From Candidatus Methanogranum gryphiswaldense (GTDB taxonomy: Archaea; Thermoplasmatota; Thermoplasmata; Methanomassiliicoccales; Methanomethylophilaceae): a stretch of DNA of 64,000 nucleotides. Within the stretch, counting starts at the first letter, position 1. Each line of letters begins with the position of its first letter. Below the pieces are notes generated by a model that saw only the letters and a list, made by a program, of their open reading frames with translations, ran no database searches and was not told where the DNA came from. The stretch is from contig CP076745.1 in assembly GCA_019262145.1 (NCBI GenBank), positions 1-64,000 on the forward strand, in the 5' to 3' direction. This document shows, one piece after another, positions 18,016-24,026 of this stretch. Position numbers and translations under genes: made by a program.

Positions 18016-18899
18016 TTCTTTCCCTTCACATAATCTGCAGCAGAAAGCCCAGCGACGGCACCCTGCCCTACGGCCTTGGCCACCTGCCAAGGTTTGCCAA
18101 CAATATCACCACAAGCGAAGACCCCTTCTACTCCGGTCATGCAATTGGCTGCCACCTTCACCGTGTCATCGATCTCTGGCATTATTCCTAGGTCCATTGC
18201 CAGATCGACCGATGATCTTCCACCCAGTTCAATAAAGACACCGCTTACAATAATATCTGTGCCATTATCCATTCTGACAGACGAAACCTTATCCGAACCG
18301 AGTATCTCCAAAGGCATGGAATCAACGATCTTCACTCCTGCGGCCTTAACCTTGGCAATAAGAGATGGATCCACATCGAGATCTTTGACAGCCCAATAAA
18401 CCTTGGATGCGTATTTGGTCATCAATTCGGCAGATATAGCCGCCTCGGACTCACTACCCACCACCATTACGGAAGCCCCTTTGAAAAAATTACAATCGCA
18501 TACCGCACAATAACTTACACCTTTACCGAGAAATTCCTTTTCGCCAGGGATGCCCAGTTTCCTTCTAGCTATTCCTGTCGCAAGTATCACGGCCTTGGCC
18601 GATACCTCTTCACCGGATTCCAGGACCACCGTGAATCCATTCTCCAAAGACATCGCAGAAATAGCATTCTGCCTTATGACCCTGGTACCCACAGCCTTAG
18701 CCTGTTCCAAACCATTGAGTAGAAGGGCCTCTCCCTTTACCGTTCCGGATAGCCCAAAATAATTCTCGATATGCGCACCTACAAGTGCACTACCTGTCTC
18801 CTTACCTACAATGATCGTATTGGCCTTCTTTCTAGCGGCACTTATTGCGGCCTGAAGGCCTGCAGGGCCCATTCCTATGACTAATACTTCTGCATCCAT
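18012..18899 (-). CDS. trxB: thioredoxin-disulfide reductase
   Basis: A 295-residue flavoprotein that passes electrons from NAD(P)H through FAD to the active-site pair CAVC (about residues 132-135) and on to thioredoxin. The N-terminal FAD motif is GMGPAGLQAAISAARK; the FAD-binding ACGDIVGKPWQVAKAVGQG segment is near the C-terminus. The NADPH loop reads VGSESEAA, without the usual GGG, so cofactor preference is uncertain. It lies 6 bases after trxA and overlaps the HTH gene. Confidence 0.92.
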   Translation of the reverse strand: MDAEVLVIGMGPAGLQAAISAARKKANTIIVGKETGSALVGAHIENYFGLSGTVKGEALLLNGLEQAKAVGTRVIRQNAISAMSLENGFTVVLESGEEVSAKAVILATGIARRKLGIPGEKEFLGKGVSYCAVCDCNFFKGASVMVVGSESEAAISAELMTKYASKVYWAVKDLDVDPSLIAKVKAAGVKIVDSMPLEILGSDKVSSVRMDNGTDIIVSGVFIELGGRSSVDLAMDLGIMPEIDDTVKVAANCMTGVEGVFACGDIVGKPWQVAKAVGQGAVAGLSAADYVKGKK

Positions 18900-18905
18900 G
18901 TTCGA

Positions 18906-19217
18906 TCAGAGAGAATTGAGGTATGCAACGATATCTTCTTTCGGCCTGAGGCCAACGAGGGAATCCACGTGGACCTTGTCCTTGAATATTAGGAGTGTAG
19001 GTATCGCATTGATGGAGAATTTAGCTGCTATTGCGCTGTTCTCATCTGTGTTGAGTTTCGCAACCCCAACCTTTCCTTCAAGCTCCTTTGCCACTTCCTC
19101 GATGACTGGCCCCATTCTCCTGCATGGTCCGCACCAGGGTGCCCAGCAGTCGACGACCACAATCTTGTTTTCTCCGACGAACTTGTCAAAGTTCTGACTT
19201 GTTAATTCCGTGACCAT
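18906..19217 (-). CDS. trxA: thioredoxin
   Basis: A 103-residue thioredoxin with the WCGPC active site (about residues 28-32), the cis-Pro segment NAIPTLLIFKDG-like region and the standard length. It is the cytosolic reductant for disulfides and peroxide-scavenging enzymes. It is the first gene of trxA-trxB-HTH, with GGTGA just before the ATG and a TATA-like run at 19251-19259 in the gap shared with the divergent PRC gene. Confidence 0.95.
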   Translation of the reverse strand: MVTELTSQNFDKFVGENKIVVVDCWAPWCGPCRRMGPVIEEVAKELEGKVGVAKLNTDENSAIAAKFSINAIPTLLIFKDKVHVDSLVGLRPKEDIVAYLNSL

Positions 19218-19284
19218 AAGTTCACCGCTATGACATTACCACAACAGGTTATATAACTTTAGAAACATCATGCGCTAGTCAACG

Positions 19285-19542
19285 ATGCTAGAAACCTTAG
19301 ACAACCTCAAAGGACTGGAAGTATACTCCCCTAATGGAATTTTCATTGGGGTCGTAGACGAGATAATCTTGGATGTATCAGGCATGCGCGTGGAAAGTCT
19401 CTTCATAAATGACGTCAACCCTTTATTGGCTGATGAGAACGTATCCATTGCAATACCGTTCAGGTGGATAATGAGTATCGGAGACGTTATTTTATTGAAC
19501 GCCTTCCCTGAAAACAGAATTCACGTCAGTATCACAAGGTAA
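19285..19542 (+). CDS. PRC-barrel-like small protein
   Basis: 85 residues with a PRC-barrel pattern: LKGLEVYSPNGIFIGVVDEI, VESLFINDVNP and IPFRWIMSIGDVILL. It is a second PRC-type protein, 4 kb from the first. Divergent from trxA across 67 bases; its last 11 bases overlap the convergent HD gene. Role unknown. Confidence 0.7.
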   Translation: MLETLDNLKGLEVYSPNGIFIGVVDEIILDVSGMRVESLFINDVNPLLADENVSIAIPFRWIMSIGDVILLNAFPENRIHVSITR

Positions 19543-20104
19543 TTCCTTTCAATTTTGGATATTCGCCAATGATATCCAGAATGACATCAAGATCCATACC
19601 GTACAATCTTGACAATTCCCAATGAAGCAGTTCGATGCGCTCGGCGCCGCGCTCGGCCCCTTTATTTCTGAGCTTCTCCACCGAATACCTATGATTTACC
19701 ACCCTATTGTCACTCACCATGTTATCAGCGTGAGCTACTATCTTTTCCTCGATCGTTCTGGGCATGTAGTCTCCTGGAGGAAGCGCCAACTCAGCAACAT
19801 CCCTATCGTCCAGACCCGCACCTGTATGCTTCCTGATTATATCGACCAATTCTTTCGGCAATCCCATGTCTTCCGCCATCTTTGCACCAACGGACGCATG
19901 CATTATCGAATGATCTACCGCCCTACCCATATCATGAAGCAAAGCACCAGATATCACCAGTGGTAAATTTACAGGCCTTATGCGAGAAGACATCTCTTCT
20001 GCGACCGCCCTGACCGTACAACAATGGACGACCACCCGTTTCTTACATCCCACACCGTAGAGTATGTCGATGCATTCAGTATCAGTCGGAAGGTTTGGTG
20101 ACAA
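19532..20104 (-). CDS. HD domain phosphohydrolase (TIGR00295-like)
   Basis: 190 residues from a TTG start inside the end of aTrm56 (23-base overlap). The metal-binding HD signature is visible as VVHCCTVRAV, ALLHDMGRAVDHSIMHA and IVAHADNMVSD. I recall this family as archaeal TIGR00295, thought to hydrolyse phosphate esters, possibly linked to tRNA. Coupling to the tRNA methylase aTrm56 agrees with that but does not show the substrate. Confidence 0.8.
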   Translation of the reverse strand: MSPNLPTDTECIDILYGVGCKKRVVVHCCTVRAVAEEMSSRIRPVNLPLVISGALLHDMGRAVDHSIMHASVGAKMAEDMGLPKELVDIIRKHTGAGLDDRDVAELALPPGDYMPRTIEEKIVAHADNMVSDNRVVNHRYSVEKLRNKGAERGAERIELLHWELSRLYGMDLDVILDIIGEYPKLKGITL

Positions 20105-20603
20105 TGATCTTCCCCCTCTCGTTCGGTACTACAGTCATTTGACCGCCACGATCCGAATAAAGCGCCTTGCCTTCGGTAAAACGATCCAAAAATATCGCCA
20201 AAGCGGCAATTTCTGAATGCGGTTGATTACCAACAGAAACATTAAAATCAGCACGTTCGTAAACCTCGAACGGGACCTTCTCAGCACCAACAATTATCAT
20301 TATATCTTCGTCGCGCGGAATCTTCGGCATGACCTCATCGACCCTTTGGCCGTACATAGTAAGATGGACTATTTTACCCGTAAAATCCTGACTGGCTTGC
20401 TTCCAGGTCACACCTGTCTTTATAACGTAATCCCCACCAAATCTTTCGACAACACTTCTGATGTTCTCTTCTAGTTTTGGATCTTCCGTGTCCACATAGA
20501 TGCCTTTAGCTCCCAAAGCCCTTGATGACAATGCCACATGTGTAGTGACACGCTTATCTCTCTCAGGACGGTGTCCGATGCGCATTATCCAGATATCTGA
20601 CAT
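20082..20603 (-). CDS. trm56: tRNA (cytidine(56)-2'-O)-methyltransferase
   Basis: A 173-residue SPOUT-family enzyme specific to archaea that 2'-O-methylates C56 in the T loop of tRNA using SAM. MRIGHRPERDKRVTTHVAL and the knot segment IMIIVGAEKVPFEVYERADFNV (with VGNQPHSEIAALAIFLDR) are diagnostic. Its end overlaps the HD gene by 23 bases, and it lies one base after the wHTH gene at 20605. Confidence 0.93.
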   Translation of the reverse strand: MSDIWIMRIGHRPERDKRVTTHVALSSRALGAKGIYVDTEDPKLEENIRSVVERFGGDYVIKTGVTWKQASQDFTGKIVHLTMYGQRVDEVMPKIPRDEDIMIIVGAEKVPFEVYERADFNVSVGNQPHSEIAALAIFLDRFTEGKALYSDRGGQMTVVPNERGKIIVTKPSD

Positions 20604-20604
20604 C

Positions 20605-21105
20605 TTACTCTTCTCTGATGAGTTCTATCCTGTGCCCACGATAATCCATCTTTACAGACCTGCGGACCAAACTCTTGAGCATTGTAGATGATAGGCCAAG
20701 TGCCTCGGCCACGTCACCTGAGAATCTTCCCTCTTTACCAACCTGCTCAAGGATCTTTCCCTCTATTGCAGCATATTCTACCTCATCCATCATGGCGGCA
20801 GCTAAAACATCGCTTATCTCATAAACCGGCCATTGTGCGTTAATGTTGAAAGAAGTGTAGTATGTGTGGTAAGATTTTTCGGGATAGTTTCCGTTTGTCG
20901 ACAGCCAACGCGTCTCTACAAGTTTCATCTTCTCAAAAAATACAATGGCGTCTCTGCCCTCCGGACCGAATTTCTTTTCGATCTCGTCAGCGGTCTTCCA
21001 TTCTAAGGTCACCTCTTTCAACACGTCTCTTTTGACGGGGGTATCGACCGATCTGAGCATAGGTACTAACTCGGATGGCTCATTGATGACCTTAATCCTA
21101 TTCAT
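20605..21105 (-). CDS. ArsR-like winged-helix protein
   Basis: 166 residues. The N-terminal half (about residues 20-70) looks like a winged helix (PVKRDVLKEVTLEWKTADEI); a second HTH-like segment lies near residues 125-155 (FSGDVAEALGLSSTMLKSLV). It is first in the run to trm56 and the HD gene, with an AT-rich promoter just upstream. I do not know its target. Confidence 0.65.
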   Translation of the reverse strand: MNRIKVINEPSELVPMLRSVDTPVKRDVLKEVTLEWKTADEIEKKFGPEGRDAIVFFEKMKLVETRWLSTNGNYPEKSYHTYYTSFNINAQWPVYEISDVLAAAMMDEVEYAAIEGKILEQVGKEGRFSGDVAEALGLSSTMLKSLVRRSVKMDYRGHRIELIREE

Positions 21106-21224
21106 AGGATGTGGATTATATTCTCGTAAGTATATAATTCCTTCTTAGAAACTGAAAGCGTGGACATCGGTTTATCAACTTTTCTGCAATAAGTTTTATT
21201 AACGCATTGGCATTCGGGAGAGCA

Positions 21225-21392
21225 ATGGCGAAAGAAAAGCCCTTAGAACTAAAATGGCAGTGTCTCAACTGCTACAAAGTATACGAAGGACCAGATGCAG
21301 AGCAGAAGGCTCTCGACTGTTGTGGTTCCTTTACTCAGGGATGGTGGGCAAACTATTCCAAGTGGGGAAAACAGAAGTGGTACGGCCGTTAA
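21225..21392 (+). CDS. small cysteine-rich (zinc-ribbon-like) protein
   Basis: 55 residues from ATG 21225; an upstream ATG at 21207 is possible but lacks a ribosome site, whereas GGGAGAG precedes 21225. A C-x2-C pair (WQCLNCYKVYEG) and a CC pair (LDCCGSF) could bind zinc or iron. The C-terminus is rich in Trp, Tyr and Lys (GWWANYSKWGKQKWYGR). I do not recognise the family. A hairpin with arms GCCC and GGGC at 21424-21437 followed by T-rich sequence could end the transcript. Confidence 0.65.
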   Translation: MAKEKPLELKWQCLNCYKVYEGPDAEQKALDCCGSFTQGWWANYSKWGKQKWYGR

Positions 21393-21502
21393 GAACGACC
21401 ACTTATCCCAGGATACAACAATGGCCCTAGCTTGGGCTGTACTGTTCTTTTATAAAAATTCAAACAATCAGCATTATTTAATTGAATCTCGTTCTGATTA
21501 AC

Positions 21503-21832
21503 ATGCCCGGTGAAGATGCCAAAATGCTCGCCAAGACCATGGAGGAAATCGATCTCATGGAAAGGCACTTGGAAATGCTCAAGGTCACTATGAAATATCA
21601 ACCCGTAGGCATCATACGTTTATCTGAAATTCTGGACATGCCCAAACACAAAGTACGCTACTCACTCAGATTGCTTGAACAAGATGGACTCATTGTGGCA
21701 ACATCCGAAGGAGCAATGGTTACTGACAAATATGATCAGTTCATGAAAGAATTGTCAACATATCTTGATAGATTGGAAGAAAGGATAAGCGAAGTACGGT
21801 CAGAAATCCCACTTACGAACGATAATAATTAA
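21503..21832 (+). CDS. small winged-helix regulator
   Basis: 109 residues from ATG 21503; the in-frame TTG at 21482 is less likely. A basic winged helix spans roughly residues 35-80 (GIIRLSEILDMPKHKVRYSLRLLEQDGLI). Helices on both sides (N-terminal MERHLEMLK, C-terminal STYLDRLEERISEVRSEI) suggest dimerisation. It is placed between the small Cys-rich gene and tRNA-Asn. Target unknown. Confidence 0.72.
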   Translation: MPGEDAKMLAKTMEEIDLMERHLEMLKVTMKYQPVGIIRLSEILDMPKHKVRYSLRLLEQDGLIVATSEGAMVTDKYDQFMKELSTYLDRLEERISEVRSEIPLTNDNN

Positions 21833-21862
21833 TATAACCCTTTCATTCGCACCACTACATAA

Positions 21863-21938
21863 GCCGTCGTAGCTCAGTCGGTAGAGCGTGTGACTGTTAA
21901 TCACAAGGTCCTCGGTTCAAATCCGTGCGACGGCGCCA
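21863..21938 (+). tRNA. tRNA-Asn (anticodon GTT)
   Basis: 76 bases including an encoded CCA (21936-21938). Acceptor arms GCCGTCG and CGACGGC, anticodon loop CTGTTAA giving GTT, T loop TTCAAAT. One T-stem pair looks mismatched (T-T). A TATA-like TAATATAA lies about 30 bases upstream. Confidence 0.95.
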
Positions 21939-21995
21939 TACATTCATTTTCCCTCGATAGTTTTTTATCTATCCCCCTATCTAACCAGGGGACAA

Positions 21996-22069
21996 GGGCT
22001 CATAGCTTAGACAGGTAGAGCGCCCGGCTCATAACCGGGTGGTCGTCGGTTCAAATCCGACTGGGCCCA
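21996..22069 (+). tRNA. tRNA with anticodon CAT (Ile2 or elongator Met)
   Basis: 74 bases; acceptor arms GGGCTCA and TGGGCCC (one G-U), anticodon stem CCCGG/CCGGG, loop CTCATAA. The stem lacks the three consecutive G-C pairs next to the loop that mark initiators, so it is either elongator Met or the tRNA-Ile2 whose C34 is converted to agmatidine. The TiaS enzyme for that conversion is encoded at 62291-63616. The GGGC acceptor start leans towards Ile2. No CCA is encoded. Confidence 0.9.
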
Positions 22070-22110
22070 CCTCATCTTACTCCGGCAAAAATGCAATCAT
22101 TTTACATGCT

Positions 22111-22126
22111 TGGCACATATGTGCCA
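22111..22126. promoter_or_regulatory. perfect 16-base palindrome upstream of the HdrD-like gene
   Basis: TGGCACAT followed directly by ATGTGCCA, a perfect dyad with no spacer. It lies just upstream of a TATA-like TTAATATAGG (about 22136) and 92 bases before the ATG. Position and symmetry suggest a dimeric regulator binding next to the promoter. Confidence 0.55.
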
Positions 22127-22217
22127 CTGAAAGCCTTAATATAGGTTTGTGCCTTTTGCCTACTTATTATAAGGACCTGATATTAACAGGTTTCCTGCTC
22201 AAAAAAGGTGGATTTAA

Positions 22218-23987
22218 ATGAAAATGCCGCGTATCCAAAAGGAGCTCACTGCCTGTCTCCAGTGTGGTTACTGTATTAATGTCTGTGAAGCACACAACCA
22301 GACACCTTGGGAGTCCGACACACCTAGGGGGAAAATATACTACTTGAATCAGCTCTCCCAGGCCGACGGCCTAGATAAGCTTCTAAAAAGAGAGGTATCC
22401 CTAAGCCCCTATTTCGTTGATGCAATGTACAAATGTACAGGATGCGGCAACTGTGAAGTGGTATGTCACGCACAGATCCCACTTATCGAACTTTGGGAAA
22501 GCGTCAGAACATGGCTTGTAAAAGAAGGCGTAGGCCCGATGAAAGCTCACGCTGGAATGGCAAAGAAGGTTGAGGAATGCCACAACCCCTATGGAGAACC
22601 GGACACGAAAAGAGGAGATTGGTGGCCCTCAGATGTGCCTAAATCAGATGTGCCCGACGTAATATTCTTTGCGGGATGCACAGGATCATACAGGCAACAA
22701 GGAATTCCCCAGAATGGAGCTCGTATCCTCGCAAGAGCCGGTGTGAAAATGAATATTCTCGGAAAGGACGAATGGTGTTGCACATCTCCTCTTTTAAGAA
22801 CTGGAAATACTGGTTTTTCACTTGACAGCGCCGAAAAAATCGTAGAAAAAGCAGATGGAATGGGTGCAAAAGACATGGTCATGACCTGCTCTGGATGTTT
22901 CAAGACCGTTTCAACAGATTTTGGAAAATACTATGCTAAGGTCGGACAGAATGTCTATCACTTCTCCCAATATACTGAAATGCTCATAAACGAAAAGAAA
23001 TTGCCTCTTAACAACGAATTCAAAGCAAAAGTAACATATCACGACCCATGTCACCTAGGAAGACACATGGGCGTATTTGAATCACCCAGGAATGTTCTCA
23101 AGAAGATCAAAGGTATCGAACTTGTTGAAATGGAAAAATCCAGGGAAAATTCCAGATGTTGCGGTGCAGGAGGAGGTTACAAGAGCCAATATAACGACTT
23201 CGCCGTTAACGTTGCCGCAGAAAGGATCAGAGATGCGGAAGAAACTGGTGCAGAGATATTGGTCACATGCTGCCCATTCTGTGTTGTAAACCTGTCACAA
23301 GGTGCGGCCAAGATAAAATCCAAAATTAAGGTAATGGATCTATCTGACATACTTTTACAAGTGACAGCACCCAAAGTTGAAGAGCCAAAAAAGGATAGTT
23401 GCCCTCCAACAGCATCAGCACCTGTTGTGAACACACATCAAGTTGACACGCCACAGGCCAAACCGCATATAGCTGCTCCGTCGGAAAAACCAAAGATCGA
23501 AGCCGCTGAAACTTTGAAAGCGGTCGATGCCCCACAGGCCAAACCACATATAGCTGCCCCGGTAGAAAAACTAAAAATTGAGGCAGTGGATCCTTTAAAA
23601 ACGTCCGAACCTGCCGCTAGAAAGACCGTTATCAAGGAATCGACAGATTCGATGAATGACGATGAAGATATGGGCGATGACCTGGATAAGTTTACCGATA
23701 ACTCTCCGAGCGCACTTGTAAGAAGAGCAGCTTGGAACAAAGGACTCAGGTGCAGGAAGGACTATGGTGAATACACCATACCGATAGCATTCGTAAAATC
23801 CAAGGTTGGAGTTTTCATACTTGATGAGGGTAAGGTCGATCCCAAGATACAGTCCGCCTTAGAAGCGGACGATTGGATCGTTCTTAACTTCAAGACCAAA
23901 GACGTCACAAACGGTGAGGACCAGGCAGCTATAATTCGTACTGCTGTAAAAGACAACCTTAAGATCCTAAGAAAGAAGAAAAGATAA
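22218..23987 (+). CDS. HdrD-like iron-sulfur protein with C-terminal nuclease-fold-like domain
   Basis: 589 residues in three parts. Residues 1-95: two 4Fe-4S ferredoxin motifs (CLQCGYCINVC, CTGCGNCEVVC). Residues about 140-385: two complete CCG domains (GCTGS/WCCTSP/CSGC and DPCHLGR/CCGAGGG/CCPFC), the fold that reduces CoM-S-S-CoB in HdrD and also occurs in GlcF-type oxidoreductases. Residues about 390-480: a low-complexity linker with a 27-residue tandem repeat. Residues about 495-585 resemble the Vsr/DUF559 restriction-endonuclease-like fold (AAWNKGLRCRKDYGEYTIP, KVGVFI, DDWIVLNF), but the expected acidic catalytic residues are missing. The partner HdrE or other electron donor is not in the window. 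Confidence 0.82.
   Translation: MKMPRIQKELTACLQCGYCINVCEAHNQTPWESDTPRGKIYYLNQLSQADGLDKLLKREVSLSPYFVDAMYKCTGCGNCEVVCHAQIPLIELWESVRTWLVKEGVGPMKAHAGMAKKVEECHNPYGEPDTKRGDWWPSDVPKSDVPDVIFFAGCTGSYRQQGIPQNGARILARAGVKMNILGKDEWCCTSPLLRTGNTGFSLDSAEKIVEKADGMGAKDMVMTCSGCFKTVSTDFGKYYAKVGQNVYHFSQYTEMLINEKKLPLNNEFKAKVTYHDPCHLGRHMGVFESPRNVLKKIKGIELVEMEKSRENSRCCGAGGGYKSQYNDFAVNVAAERIRDAEETGAEILVTCCPFCVVNLSQGAAKIKSKIKVMDLSDILLQVTAPKVEEPKKDSCPPTASAPVVNTHQVDTPQAKPHIAAPSEKPKIEAAETLKAVDAPQAKPHIAAPVEKLKIEAVDPLKTSEPAARKTVIKESTDSMNDDEDMGDDLDKFTDNSPSALVRRAAWNKGLRCRKDYGEYTIPIAFVKSKVGVFILDEGKVDPKIQSALEADDWIVLNFKTKDVTNGEDQAAIIRTAVKDNLKILRKKKR
23442..23603 (+). repeat. two tandem 81-base repeats in the HdrD-like linker
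   Basis: Copy 1 at 23442-23522 and copy 2 at 23523-23603 each encode 27 residues (VD-T/A-PQAKPHIAAP, then EK and KIEA). The copies differ mainly at third positions, so the duplication is old enough to have drifted while the protein repeat was kept. Confidence 0.85.
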
Positions 23988-23993
23988 AACAAA

Positions 23994-24012
23994 AATGAGG
24001 GTTTCCCTCATT
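23994..24012 (+). terminator. hairpin after the HdrD-like gene
   Basis: Perfect 8-base arms (AATGAGGG and CCCTCATT) with a TTT loop, 7 bases after the stop codon, followed by a T-rich run (ATTTTTC). It fits a terminator or 3'-end structure. It also lies 15 bases before the Lhr start codon. Confidence 0.6.
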
Positions 24013-24026
24013 CCTTCAAATTTTTC

